Assembly: GCA_037447655.1 (NCBI GenBank) | Contig: JBBHKE010003056.1 | Span: 20,670-84,669 of the forward strand | Length of the DNA stretch: 64,000 bases | Source: Zygnema cylindricum | Lineage: Eukaryota; Streptophyta; Zygnematophyceae; Zygnematales; Zygnemataceae | Direction: 5' to 3' | Shown: in pieces, positions 22,628-35,603 of the stretch | How positions within the stretch are numbered: position 1 is the first letter of the stretch | Layout: each line of letters begins with the position of its first letter | Made by a program: the position numbers and the translations under genes | The notes under the pieces: generated by a model | What the model saw: the letters and a program-made list of their open reading frames with translations, nothing else | Told to the model about the DNA's origin: nothing | Databases searched by the model: none

Positions 22628-25600
22628 CACTCTGTCCTAAGTTAAAAAAGGCTAACAAAACAAGTTTATACAGGCCGAGATGGCAACAAAGTCAGTTTTA
22701 CAAAGGCTTAAAAAGGCGTACACCTCGTGGAAATGCAATGTTTTGAGCTTCTTCATCACTCCAAGACGAGACTCTGACATTTTCTGAGGAGGACGTAACG
22801 GATCTATTTGCTATGGCGGCAGCAATCGAGGGCGCGAAGGACCTTGGATGGATAATGGATACGGGAGCGTCAGCCCACATGTGGTGGAACAAGGCCATCT
22901 TCAAAAATATGAAAACTACGCCGGAGAAAAATATTTATTATGCTTGTGGAATGAGCGTTCAGACTAGTGCTGTGGGTGATGTGTCATTGCTAGTTGATGT
23001 AGAAGGAAAAGTAAGTGAATGGACTCTTCACAATGTCTTATTTGTGATGACTTTAAGAAAAATCTGTTTTCTTTGTCTTTGGTAAAGCCTTTGAGGTTAA
23101 TTTGAAAAATGGTCGGCAAGTTGTTAGCAAAAATGGAAAAGTTGCGGTTACAGGTACTAGAGATAATAGTAAGATGTACCGCATGGATATGGCTAATACG
23201 AAAGAGAATGATGTTCTGTACTCCGGTGTTTTCCACTTAGATGAGTTGTGGAAAGATTAGGCCATGTAAACTATGATAGTTTGAGAAAAATGGTACTTGC
23301 TGGAAAAATAGAGGGTGTATCAATCAAGGATCAGCCAGTCACAACATGTGATGGCTGCGCTTTAGGCAAAATCCACAGACTGCCATTTTCTAAAGAGTTT
23401 GAGCATTGGTCAACAAAACTTTAATAACAAATTCATTCGGATGTTTTTAGTCCTGCAAAGGTACCATCTGCCGGGGGGATGAAATAAATGGTCACTTTCA
23501 CAGGTGATTTTTCCAAGTTTACAAAAGTTTACTTCATTAAAGAAAAGAGCGAAGTGTTAGGTCACTTCAAACAGTATAAAGCATGGGTTGAAAAACTCCA
23601 TAACTTACCAATTTTAAAGTTCAGATCGGACAATGGTGGGGAATATACTTCGAAGGATTTTGAAACCTTTTTACTTGATGAAGGTATAAGTCATCTTTTG
23701 AATGTTCCGTATTCACCGGAACAAAATGGGGTTTTGGAGAGATTAAATAGAACCCTCATAGAGAGCTCTAGGTCGATGCTTGCAGATAATAATGTGGATC
23801 TAAATTCTGGACTGAGGCTCTGAAATGTGCGGTTTATATTAAGAATAGGATAGGATCAAGATCGGTAGAGACTACTCCTTACGAGATGTGGACAGGTAGA
23901 AAACCAAATGATAGTCATTTCAAAGTCTTTGGTAGTAAATGCTTTATCTTGGATACATCTAATGATAGATGGAAGATAGAACCGAAAGGATTACCAGGTA
24001 TTCTGTTAGGATATGATGATCACTCAAAGGGTTATAGAGTTTTTGTGTTTGATAGGCAGAAAATAATTGTACCGAGAAACATCATTGTTAATGATGAGCT
24101 AGACTCGATAGATTTATTTGAAATGACAGAGCTAGAAAAGCAGCAAAAAATACAGGAATATGTTATTCTAGATTGCATCCATGAAATTGTCCCACAAATA
24201 CGAACTTCACCGGTGGGAACACAAGAGTCTGAAATTCTCCATGTTCTTTCACAAGTTGAGTTCCAACCGGACCTATTCCGGTCAATTCCTAGTGATCTCA
24301 ACCAGCGCAACAAGCGCAATGCAAAGGATTTGACAATTTCAACCTCATAATTTCCGGGGGGAAGAAGATCCAATAGCCGCCTGCAAGCAAGCTCTCACTT
24401 TGCCTACTCGGCAGCCTCAGGAGAGCCTCTAACCATTTGAGAGGCCTTCACATCACTTGAGTGGAACCACAGAATCGAGGCAGCAAACGATGAAATGAAG
24501 TCAATCATGGTAGCTCAAACATGGGAGCTTGTGGACCTTTCTCCGGACCGAAAAACAATCGGCAGCAAATGGGTATTTAACGTGAAGTTAAATCCTGATA
24601 ATACCATTGAACGATATAAGGCCAGACTTGTGGCAAAGGGGTATAATCAAAAGGAGGGAATTGATTTTGATGAAACATTTTCTCCGGTTGTAAGATTTCT
24701 GACTGTTAGGATTTTGCTTTCCCTAGTGCTATAGAAGATATGGAAATACATCAAATGGATATGAAAACAACCTTTTTGCATGGAGAACTAGAGGAGACCA
24801 CTTACATGCATCAACCTGAAATGTATGCAGAACCAAGAAAAGATCATTTAGTATGCAAATTGTTAAAATCTCTATACGGCCTAAAACAGGCCCCTAGGCA
24901 ATGGAATTTGAAGCTTGATGAATTCTTAACTAGCCTAGGATTTCAAAGGATAAGTTATGATCACTCTCTCTATGTTCTAAAGGGTGAGGATGGGATAGTA
25001 TATATAGCGGTGTATGTAGATGATTTACTATTAATTAGCAAATCAATGGCTGAAATAAACAAAATCAAAACTGCTCTAAATTCACGGTTCGAGATGAAAG
25101 ACCTCGGTGAGGCAAAATATATTTTAGTTATCGAAGTAGAGAGGGACAAAAATAAGAAAGTAATAAAGTTGACTTAAAAAGAGGCTATTGCAAACATGTT
25201 AGATGAGTACGGAATGTGGGGGGCAAAAAGATGTCTAACTCCAATGGAGTTTCGGCAGAAGTTAAAGGAAGAAGAGACAAAACCAGGTGTCATTGTTAGC
25301 GAGTATTTAGAGTCACGGGGAGAATGATTTTATGACACAAATACCTTACAGACAGATAGTGTGAAGCTTAATATATTTCATGAATTGTACCCATCGTGAC
25401 ATTGCCGCAGCAGTCAGGGTACTGAGCAGGAGTCTAGAGAATCCGTGAAAATCTGATCTTGATGCAGCAAGGAGAGTCTTAAGATATTTGGCAAGAACAA
25501 AAAACCTCAAACTCACACGAGGCGGAGGAGAAGTGAAGCTGCAAACGTAGAGCGACGCCAGCTATGGAGACATGCGAAGCCAGAAATCTACAATCGGTTT

Positions 25601-26000
25601 TGTCCTCAAAATCGGAAATGGAACTTGCTGTTGGAGCAACAAGCTAGAATGAGTCACAGCTCAATCCACAATGGAGTTAGAATATATGGCAGCAGCTTTT
25701 GCACTCAAGTAACTTCTATGGGTGAAGTCCATTTCGCAAAAACTTGGCTACATGCAAACAAGTCCTCAGGTTATGTGGTAGTACAACGAAGCAGCCATTG
25801 TTATTTACTCTAACCCCAGTCACCACTTCAAGAGCAAACACATGGATGTCATACTACATTTTGTTAGGGAAAATGTGATTACAAGAGTTATTAAAATGTG
25901 TTATTTGCCAGATGAAAAGATGGTAGGTGACATGTTAACAAAAGCTCTTCCTGCTCCTAAGTTGCAGTTTTGCAGACAGGCTATTGGGCTGAGTGAGTAA
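22628..26000 (+). pseudogene. Copia A pol remnant (PR-IN-RT-RH)
   Basis: Visible domains in order: protease WIMDTGASAHM near 22850; the core integrase with RSDNGGEY (about 23625) and SPEQNGVLERLNRTL (about 23715), the first catalytic Asp lying in FTGDFSKF; the post-integrase segment VFGSKCFILDT near 23925; reverse transcriptase with YVDDLLLIS near 25015; and RNase H ending at the TAA at 25998-26000. Several stops and frameshifts separate the blocks (for example near 23085, 23823, 24734 and 25177), so it cannot make a polyprotein. Confidence 0.88.
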
Positions 26001-26023
26001 CTGAGTTTAAAGATTTAGGGGAG

Positions 26024-27012
26024 TGTTGAAATTGGAAATCTATAGTTAAGTAGATAAGGCTGTGAGAGGAGACTTAGGACTTAGAATATTTTTCATCTAA
26101 GTTAGATGTAATACTTACCCTTAATAGTGTGAGAGTAGCAGGTAGTCAGTAGATTGTACTGTTTTTCTACAAGGACACGCGTCGACATTTGAAGACAATG
26201 CAGGTATTCCGGAGTGGCGCCGACGCCCACATACACACGTCACATATCGTACGAGAGGTTTCGGTAAATCAGACAAGCAAGAGACTAATTAGAAAATTCG
26301 GGAGAATGTTCTATGGAAATTGTTGATATGAATCGAGTCGACGGACGAGATTCAAGTGGGGACCACAACGACTAAGTGTGATGTACGCACTCAGGGTATT
26401 CCGTACATTCTAACCAACAATTTTTTAGACGTATGTGATTAATGCTAACTAAGCATTGACAACATTATTAGTATGGACAACATTTGAAAATAACAAGAAA
26501 ACATATTGTTTGTAGTCTAGTGCATTAGAAATTAGTGTTACACTATTCGTTTAGTGGCAAGTAGCAATTAGTTTTTTGGAAGTACTCACAGGACAGTGAC
26601 GTATGGTTTTAGTACTCTGTCGTAGCATAGTACTGTACTTTAGCTCTAGGTGTAGAAAGCTGATTAGCTAGAAAATAGTAGATTCTCACTGTGAGTATAT
26701 AGTTTAGGACTTAGTCATTTTTTATGAATCTAGTTTTGAGAATATAATAATCTAAGGGGCAATTTTTGGTAAACTACCAGATCTTATATCTTATGGTTTA
26801 CTAAGTCATTTGGGCTGCAATTTTGGGAATTGTCAATTAATTGTGTTGTAAATCACTATGGTGATGTTGAGGGAAATTGGTTCTTTGAGTCACATTTTGT
26901 GTCACCTTCAAGTTGGCTGTTGAGTGGGTACTTGATAGCTTTTGTTGTTTTTCATGTCTACCTCTACTACTACTGTTGGTTCACCTTCTGCAACAGTGGT
27001 GGTAGAACAACA
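26024..27012 (+). repeat. Copia A 3' LTR (989 bp)
   Basis: Starts TGTTGAAATTGG right after the polypurine tract GATTTAGGGGAG and ends GTAGAACAACA. It matches the 5' LTR of element E (59658-60630) along its length. Near its 3' end it contains ATGTCTACCTCTACT, the gag start codon of this family, so the first ~19 gag codons lie within the LTR. Confidence 0.85.
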
Positions 27013-27771
27013 TTGACTAAAAAGTTATATTTTACGTGATGAATGAGGGTATCAAAATTTTAATTTGTGTGTCTTTATGTGTCATATTTGCAAACAAGTG
27101 TACGCTTACGATTGCTTGACTTTCATGTGTACGTTTTCGATTAGTTTATTCCTAGTAATGTGCTATTATGGCTAAATAGGACTTAATGACAGTTACGTAA
27201 CTTATGTTGGTTTTTTTGAAACTTAGTGATTCGTTGACAGCTTACAAGTGTATCTATAGGAATGAGCTTTGTTAGGAATTCATCATCAATGCTTAGCGTG
27301 AAAAGTAGGGATCAAAGATGTAGTAGTTTAGGGTTGTCGATTAGGTCATGTATTTGAATGATACATTTATTATTTGATTATACTGTTGTTTATGTGTGAT
27401 TCATTCATTTATTATTATTTATATATGTTATTAATATACTTGTTTGTTATGCATTATTTATACATTTTAACTAGGGTTTCTTCTGATTTTCATGAAACCG
27501 TAGATGTTATTCATGCGTCTGTGTGCACATGGTGTTCTGTCTGTATACGGATTGTTAATACATCTATGTGTGCATTTTGTTGCGTTTGTGTACACATTGT
27601 TTTAGGGTCTTTAATTTTCATCTTACCCTAATTGTTTTTTGTTGCGTCTGTGAACGCATGTGTGTTATTTGGAAGATGCATTTCAATATGGTAGTTCATT
27701 GGCCTAGCTTTGCTTAGCTTTTTTTTTGATAGTTTGGGTGGTTTCTGCGGTATATTTTAGACCAAAGAACA
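27013..27771. other. AT-rich spacer between copia A and copia F
   Basis: No recognisable domain. The longest open frames are hydrophobic, low-complexity translations of T-rich sequence. Confidence 0.5.
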
Positions 27772-29998
27772 ACAGAATAGAGTCCTTACCTTAGCTGTAA
27801 TAGGAATAACACCTTATGAGAAATGGGTCGAAAGGAAACCAGATATCTCTCACCTTAAAGTATTCGGTAGCCAAGTTTGCAGTCTTGACACAAATAGGAA
27901 AAAATGGAAACTAGATGCTAACGGAAAACCTGGATACTTTGTAGGATACAATGAGGATTTCAAGGGATATAGAGTCTATGACTTAGCAAAGAAATATATC
28001 ATTCTAGTCAAACACCTAGTTCTCATGGATGAAGGGAAGTCATTTGACCCCTTCAAATGTACGAAGAAGATAAGAATCGAATTTGAGTCCGAAAGTGAGG
28101 AGAACTCGGTCTTTCTTGAAAGGGACATGAGTGAAACAGTGATTGCAGATTCAGGGGAGATCCAAGATACAAGAGATCCACTAAAAACCTCACATATTCT
28201 TATAGACTTTGAGGAGACTGAAGAGGAGGTACCAGAACCGACTTCTATGGATAAGGGAGCCGATGTGATAGTAAGGAGAAATCTAAGACTTCCCTCCAAT
28301 CCAACTTCAAAGTTAGAGGGAGGGAGAAGGAGTAGCTAAAGGATAAAAGAAAAACATGTCGCTCATAAGGTAACTAAGCTATCTCACCTAGATGAGCCTC
28401 AGTCATACTCGGAGGCAGTGAATAATCCGGAGAAAGACAGATGGATTAGAGCTATAAATGATAAGATGGCCTCCATCATGGAAGCAAATACTTGGGAATT
28501 AGCGAACTGTCCTCCAGACAAAAAACCTATTGGCTGTAAATGGGTGTTTAAACTTAAACTGAACCTAGATAATACCATAGCTATATATAAGGTTTGGTTG
28601 GTAGCAAAACGGTTCACCCAAAAGGAGGGGATTGAATATGAGGAGAATTTTGCTCTAGTTGTTCGGTTCCCATCAGTAAGGATTCTCCTCAGTCTAACAG
28701 CAACGGAAAACATGGATATACACGAGATGGATATTAAGACCGTTTTTCTCAATAGTGAATTAGAGGAAGATATTTTCATGCAGCAACGAGAGGGGTTCCT
28801 GGAGGAAGGAGAAGAGAGCAAAGTATGCAGGCTCATAAAGTCCTTATATTGACAGAAGCAAGCTCCTCGACAATGGAATAAAAAACTAGATGAGTTTCTC
28901 ACCGGTCTGGTATATATCCCTATTTGCTTTGACCATTCTATCTATAAGTTTGAAGATGAGCATGGTGTGATTTTTATTGAAATTTATGTGGATGATCTGC
29001 TTATGTTGAGTAAGTCTTTGGAAAAGATCAATAAGTTAAAGAAAGATCTTAGAAGCAGATTTGACATAATGATTTAGGGGAGGCAAGATATATTTTGGGA
29101 ATTCAAATTGATAGAGATAGGGGGAAAAGGATCATTAGAATTGCTAAGATAGAAGCAATAGGTAATATGCTTGAGAAATTTTAGATGGAAAAGGCAAACA
29201 GTTGTACCACTCCCATGGACTTGAAGAAAAGAACGGGTGGGAGTGTAGAAGGAGAAGTGATAATCTTAGATGATCAAATTAGTCCAGAAGAGAGAGAGTT
29301 TATGAAGTTTATCCCTTAAAGGCAGGTTGTAGGAAGTCTAATATATTTTATGAACTGTACCAGGCCGGACATAGCGGTAACAGTTGGAGTACTGAGTAGG
29401 AATCTTAATGATCCTAGGAAGAGAGATTGGGAGGAAGAAAAGAGAGTCATGAGATATTTGGTTGAAAGCCGAGAGTTATGGCTGCATTTGGGAGGGGAGC
29501 ACACTGATATCACTACTTAGAGTGATGCCAGTTATGGGGATGCACTCATAAGAAGATGCAACTCTGGGTATGTGTTGTATGTGGGGGGAGGTGCTTGTTG
29601 TTGGAGTAGCAAGCAACAAAAGGTGGTTGCTCAGTTTACTTTTGAGACTAAGTATATGGCCTTTTATTTTGCTGTGAAAGAGTTGACGTGGGTCAAATCC
29701 TTGTTGCAAAAACTGGGGTATACGAAGGAGGGAGTGCATGAAGTTTTTTGTGATAACTAGGCTGCCATTGCAATTGTAGCCAATCTAAAACACCATTTCA
29801 AAGCAAAGCATATGGACATAAGATTGAGCTTCGTAAGGGAGGAAGTTGAAAATAAATTGTGTATCTTGTGTATAGGTCCGATGAAGAAATGGTGGCTAAC
29901 ATGATGACCAAACCTGTGCCATCTCCCAAGTTACAAATATTGTAGAGAAAAATGTGGATTAAAAGAGAGGTTAAAATTAGACTAAAAAATAAGGGGAG
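27772..29998 (+). pseudogene. Copia F, 5'-truncated pol remnant
   Basis: Begins within the end of integrase (KPDISHLKVFGSQVCSLD near 27840) and continues through an acidic linker to reverse transcriptase (PIGCKWVFKLKLN near 28525, IYVDDLLMLSKS near 28985) and RNase H (near 29570-29960), then the tract AATAAGGGGAG. Stops interrupt it at about 28338, 28851 and 29076 and frameshifts follow. It belongs to the same broad family as C and D. Confidence 0.85.
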
Positions 29999-30966
29999 TG
30001 TTGAAATCACTAGATTTATGGAGTATTTTCTAGGTGTAATAACTTAGTAGAAAAAAAAAAGAAAAAGCACAGGTAGTCTGCTTCCACCTTTTTTCTCTAT
30101 CCCCCATACTTGTTGTAGTCACTGAAGGAGAGAGAGAGAGAAGTGGAGCCATTTCTGCCTCAGCTCCATAAGCAGGACTATAGAGTGACATAAGTCACTT
30201 TCAACAAAAGGTTAAGTCCGGCAGGACTGGAACCTCAGATCGGGAGAGCGAGGCGTAGCCGTTTGCTCTAACCGGTCTGTTATAGGAGTTCGTTAAAATA
30301 CATAGGGTTTGATAATAACTTAAACTATGTTAGGATCTCTAATCCGATAAACATAAATCACTAATGAAAGGGACATAGACCTAGTTAATATTTAATGCGA
30401 AAATGATCCCGCACGAAACAAATGAATCAGACATTTCTTTCGACAGCTACCATTTAATATCGGTTTTTGATCCAACGGCACATATCGCCGCCGAGATCTC
30501 GGAATGGTCACTTTGGTGTTTTTGGAAGTGGCATGACCTGGCGCCACGTGGAGAGATAATATTTGGTCGCGAGAATTTCGGAGAACATAAGGACGAGTAA
30601 AAATTGGACACGCGTCCACTCAATGGCCTTGTCGTACATATGCCGTACATAAAGAACATCGGCCGTAGTACCTTTTTGTACTATACAGTTATTTGATTGG
30701 ATCGTACTCTAGTAGATAGGGGTTGTGAGAGGGGAGTAGGACTTAACAATGTTTTTTAATAGACATAGAGTTTGTATAAATTGGTATCTTTGCCACCTTA
30801 TAAATTATCGGTTGGTTGGCAGTTTTCAGTGATTTTGTTTGCTACAGACTCAGGCAAGTCGAGACTGCACAAGGGTGAAGTCAAACTGTTAACTTGTCTG
30901 CTTTGGCAATAGTGGTTGTGGTTGAAAGTTGGTTAGTAAAAAACTACCTAGAAACTTCTTCAATTC
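29999..30966 (+). repeat. Copia F 3' LTR, diverged or truncated at its end
   Basis: Begins TGTTGAAATC after the polypurine tract and shares blocks with the C/D-type LTRs: the purine-rich GGAGAGAGAG tract, the GGAACCTCAGATC tRNA-like block, CATAGGGTTTGATAA and GGACTTA. The right end is uncertain because a solo LTR of a related type follows immediately. Confidence 0.6.
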
Positions 30967-32029
30967 TGTAGTCCAATAGAGGACACAGAATTGCATTTTC
31001 TAGGTTTAAACTTGCAAAGGTAAAGTACAGAAAAGAAGCAAAGGCAGTCTGCCTCTAACTCCTCTTTTCAACTCCCACACTTGTCGCAGTAACTGAAGGT
31101 TGTAGAGGGAGCTAGAAGCCGTGGCTGCCTATTCTATCTAGAGAGAGACAGGTAGTAGTGTGGTAGGTTTATCAAAAGGGAACTTCACGGACCCAATATT
31201 TGATCTTGGTATATATCGTCCCTCAAGTTACCAATAGCCGTTAACTTTATTCTATTAGTCTAGGATCAATGCTGAAGAACATTGGGTTTGATATTTATTT
31301 AAAGATATATATGTAGACGAATTCAAATTTACTGCGCGAATATATTTTTAGGACATAGATACAGTTTAGTATTGTACGGTGTACGATACTTTGCGAAACG
31401 AATACAACACATTTGTTTCAACAACGAAACCAATACCGCGCATTTAATTTCGACAACTAGAGTTGAAAGCCGATCTTGATCAAACCGCCACGATAGGCGC
31501 CGAGATTGCAGAGTAGGCGTTTTGGCGGTTTTCAGTCACTGCCACGTCAAATGACACGTGGCACATTCTCATTAGATTGCGACATCTGAGGAGAATATGG
31601 GGGCAAATCGGGATATGGCAGCGTCGACATTTTGGCCATGCCGTACAATGGCCGTAGAGAAAGTACTTCGACATATGTACCTTTTTATGTACGATAAAGT
31701 ATTTTGATTCGTGCTGTACTCTAGTAGTATAGGGTTTAGAGAGTGATTTAGGACTTAGAAAAACTGGCAGGTACCTCCCTCTCTCCCAAAGAGCTTCTAT
31801 ACAAAAGGTCAACTTTGACCTTTCATAACTTACTGCTCAGGGGAGGAAATTCTGAGATTCTATTTGCTATCGACTCAAAGGAGTCTTGTCTTCACAGGGG
31901 TGAAAGTGGTCAAAGTTTGTCGAGCTAGGGTGGCAGTTATTCTTACTGAAACACAAAGGGGTTAGGATTATCCTAGGGGCTTTGTGTGATTTGCCTACTT
32001 TGAGGACCAATGGATGTCTCAGAGTTGCA
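30967..32029 (+). repeat. Solo LTR of the C/D copia family
   Basis: Starts TGTAGTCC and ends CAGAGTTGCA. Internal blocks such as GGCAGTCTGCCTCTAACTCC, GACACGTGGCACA and AGAGCTTCT are shared with the LTRs at 32791, 50902 and 56271. No internal retrotransposon sequence follows, and I find no matching duplication at its flanks, so it may be a recombination remnant. Confidence 0.7.
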
Positions 32030-32790
32030 AATGACGTCTATCTCACATTTTATTTGATCACTTATTCATTCCTCACTTCAATTCCCACTAATCAATTTCA
32101 AAATCCACACATACAATTTCTTCCCAATATCACTTTGTTTGTTGTGTAACCTTACTTACCTTTAACTCGCAAGGCACCCATTAGTCTTTTGCCTTTTTCC
32201 ACAAGAAATTAAAATTGTACCGCAATGTGGATAGAATCTTCATCCAATCCAGCAAAATATCCGTGGCTTCCTCCTCGACCATTTGCGCGACCAAATCCGC
32301 GACCACGGCCACCTCTTTGTCCTCTCTCTGATTTCCCTTCCCCCCAATCAAAACAATGGGCACTTACATGTCCCCACCGCTGACTTGCGCACATGTCCCC
32401 ATCACTGACAAACGTAACATTTTTTTTACAGATCAAGACATTCGACAACAAAATATCCAAATTTAGACATTTGTAGCATGTCAAAATAAAATCAGTCTCA
32501 TTGCCATTAGCAAGTGTATTTTGCATTCCTCCTCTACCTCCTCCACCATTGCAACCTCTACCCGTGAAAGATCTACCACCCCCTCTACCATTGAGTTAGT
32601 TAACAAAAGGGGTTTCATCTTTGACAACATTAAAGGGGACAGATTCACCAAATGTAACTTATGACTTCACTCCTCTACGCGATCATCGCTTGTCTTATCA
32701 ACTTGCTTGACGTAACTCTTTGCGTACTTGTAGGTGGACCTTTTCTTTGATTGAATTGTGTCACTTGGAGTGAGGAATATTCGGGAAAAC
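32030..32790 (-). pseudogene. Antisense gag-like fragment
   Basis: On the minus strand an open frame (32526-32209) contains a degenerate knuckle ending in GHVSAHC and a Gly/Arg-rich stretch (GGRGRGFGRANGRGG) of the kind that follows zinc knuckles in some copia gag proteins. This is a weak call based on composition and the partial knuckle. The rest of the interval shows nothing recognisable. Confidence 0.35.
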
Positions 32791-33818
32791 TATAGAAATT
32801 ATAGGACTAAAATAAAATGTAGAAAAGATGCCAAGGCAGTGTGCCTCTAACTCCTCTTTTCAGCTCCCACACTTGTCGTAGTCACAAAATGTTAGAGAGG
32901 GAGCTAGAGGCATGGCTGTCTATGCTGTCTACAGAGAGAGAGACATGCGGTAGATTTTGGTAGGTTTACCAAAATATACTTGATGGACTAGGATTTGATC
33001 GTGGTACCTACCGTCTGTTAGGTTTGCTGTAACCGGTAGCTTTATCCTATAGTTTAGGATCGGTGCTAGGATACATAGGGTTTGATAGGTATTTAAAGAT
33101 GTACGATTACATGAATTAATTTAACAGCGCGAATAGACATGTAAAATAGACACAGTTAAAATACACGTACGGCGTAGAGTACTTCGCGAAATGAATACCG
33201 CGCATTTGTTTCGACATCAAAATAAATACCGCGCATTGATTTTCGACAGCTAGAATCAAAAGTTGGCATTGATCGAAAGGCCACGATAGGTGTCGAGATC
33301 ACTAAATAGGCGCTTTCACGTTTTCGATCAGAGCCACATCAAGCACCACGTGGCACGACATCATTGGTTTGCAGCATCTCCGGAGATTATGGGCCCTAAT
33401 CCGGATATGGAAAGCGTCAACATTTCGGCCATGTTGTACGATGGCTGTACAAAATGTCCTTCGGCACCCATACCTTTTTGTACAACATACTGTTGTGATT
33501 GGTGCCGTACTCTAGTAGTAGAGGGTTTAGAGATGGATGTAGGACTTCGAAAATTTGCTAGGTAGCATCTCTCCCAGAGAGCTTGTGTACAAAAGGTCAA
33601 CTTTGAGCCTCCATAACTTATTGCCCAATGGAGCAAATTCAGAGATTCTTTTTGTTATCGACTCAGGGAAGTTTTGTCTTCACAATGGTGAAGGTGGTAA
33701 GGGGTTTTTCCTCCCAAGGTGGCAATTATTGTTGCTGAAACACAAAGGGGTCAGGGTTATCCTAGTGGTTTTGTGTGAGCTGCCTACTTTGAGGACCAAC
33801 GGAGGTCTCAGAGTTGCA
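32791..33818 (+). repeat. Copia C 5' LTR (~1028 bp)
   Basis: Starts TATAGAAATTATAGG (TG probably mutated to TA) and ends CTCAGAGTTGCA. It shares many blocks with D's LTRs. After the LTR, ATGGGCCACCC begins the leader of gag. Confidence 0.8.
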
Positions 33819-35603
33819 CGTTATGGGCCACCCTCTACGGTGCACATCTTTAATGGAACAGGTTTCATATACTAGATAAGTATGATGATAGGAGCTCTAT
33901 GTGAAAAAAGGTTTAGGGGGATAGCGAGTGGACGAGTGAGGCGTCTATCCAGCCTCGGTATCCCTCTAGGGTTTCCAAGAACCACGTTTACCGAAAGGGC
34001 ATATCGAGCCCTACAAGAGGAGAGTGAGGATGGGGAGAGCATTGTAAGGACAATGGGGAAAGAAAAGGAGACAACAACACTTATAGCAACCGGATTGGCT
34101 TTCATGTCACCTGTTCCGAGGAAAAATGAGAGTGATATTAATACATGGGATTACAATAACATAGGAGCAAAACACTTCATACTTTGCCATCTTACTCAAG
34201 GACTTGCATCTCCTCATTTACAGGTGGAAAGGGAACTTAATCTATGGGTGACTCTCATAGAGTTGTACCGAAGTGGTACAATTCAGCAATAGCAGTTGGC
34301 TGATCACAAAATAGATGCATATGTACACAAAGGGGGGAAAATGTTGATTTTTTGTAATGAGCTCGCAACACTTTTCATGGAGCTACAAAGTGGTGGAAAA
34401 GTAGAAACTGAAAAGGAAAAAGTTAACTGCTTGCTCATGAAGTTACCCGATGACTACGACAACATAGTCAACTGTGTGCTGGATTTGACGCACTCCAAGT
34501 GGATTTGGAATTGAGTGGTAGGAATGATTCTCGGTCAAGAGAATACGATAGAGATCTGGAGGGGAGGAAAGAGTGGACAAGTGTTGGACGCCGAGATGGA
34601 TTGGAGGAACAAGGATCCCAGAAAGCAGGTTGGAAACTATAGAGGAGGAGGACAGAAAAATCAGTTTGATTAATTGGGACTGTGGGCTCCCAAGGGGCTG
34701 TGTCATTTGTGTAAGAAACCAAGGCACTATATGGCTGAGTGTTCTAATCTAATTAAACCGCGGTTAAAGGAGGGGCAGATCGGTGGATCAAGGAGAGGAA
34801 AGAAAAAGGCCCTTGTGACTCAAGTACTTGAGGAGGAATCTGAGGACGAGGACAATGAGCTGTTATAGGATGAGGAGTTTGAGGTAAAAACCGAGGCCTA
34901 ATTTCCACGTAAGCAAAAATGTGTCTTCACTGGATTGAAATGTGAAACACGTTAGGTTGTGGACTCAGATACCTTCATGCACATGTGTAAGGACAAACAC
35001 ATGTTTACAAAAATGAGGAAGATTCCCACTATAGAGATAGAGTACGTGGATGGGAGAATAGTCATTACTACTTTTGAAGGGTCGATAGACCTGAAAGTGT
35101 AAGTGGAAGGAAAGCCATCCATTGTTACTTTCTTAGATGTGTTGTTTATTCCGAGTTAAACAAAAACCTCAACTCTACTTCTGTGTTAGATGATAAGGGT
35201 TTTGATAGAAGCATAAGGAAAATGAGTTTTTACTGCTAGTTTTGAGGAAGAAGTTTATTTTATTGGTGAAAATGGTAGCCAAGGGATGTTTAGGCTGATT
35301 TCAAACAATTAAAAGAAAAAACTTTACTATGCTGGTGTTCATGAAATAATGTTGTGGCATAAGAGGCTTGGGCATGTGAATATAGATAAGTTAAAAGAGA
35401 TGAAAAAAATGGGGTAGTGGAAGGGATTCATTTTGGTGAGAATGAGAATCTAAGTGATTGTGGTGGATGTGCTCAAGGAAAAGCACACCGATGACCTTTT
35501 CCAGAAACCGCCACCTATAAAGGAGAAAAGGTGTAAGATTTGGTACACACGAATATCTTGGGACCGGCTAAAGTGCCGTCACCTGGGGGGGGAAGATTTA
35601 TGA
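33819..35603 (+). pseudogene. Copia C gag-protease-preintegrase remnant
   Basis: Gag blocks lie at 33819-34514. The zinc knuckle CHLCKKPRHYMAEC lies near 34700, a protease-like VDSDTFMHMCKDK near 34960 (the usual DSGAS is altered to DSDTF), and the GAG-pre-integrase segment LWHKRLGHVN near 35353. Many stops and frameshifts. It ends in the middle of integrase (AKVPSPGGGRFM), where gypsy G is inserted. Confidence 0.85.

Larger units (their letters stand above)
22628..27012 (+). mobile_element. Copia element A, 5'-truncated
   Basis: Alignment by eye to element E shows that A starts abruptly at the end of gag, just after the zinc knuckle. It retains protease, integrase, reverse transcriptase and RNase H, then a polypurine tract and one LTR (26024-27012). 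The 5' LTR and most of gag are missing. A and E belong to one family: their LTRs share start, end and length (989 and 973 bp). Confidence 0.85.

Noticed and set aside
30200-30290. Possible functional tRNA gene on the minus strand in the copia F LTR
   Set aside because: Box-B-like GGTTCCAGTCC and a near 7-bp acceptor are present, but the T-stem does not pair and the D-arm is short; kept only as a tRNA-like relic.
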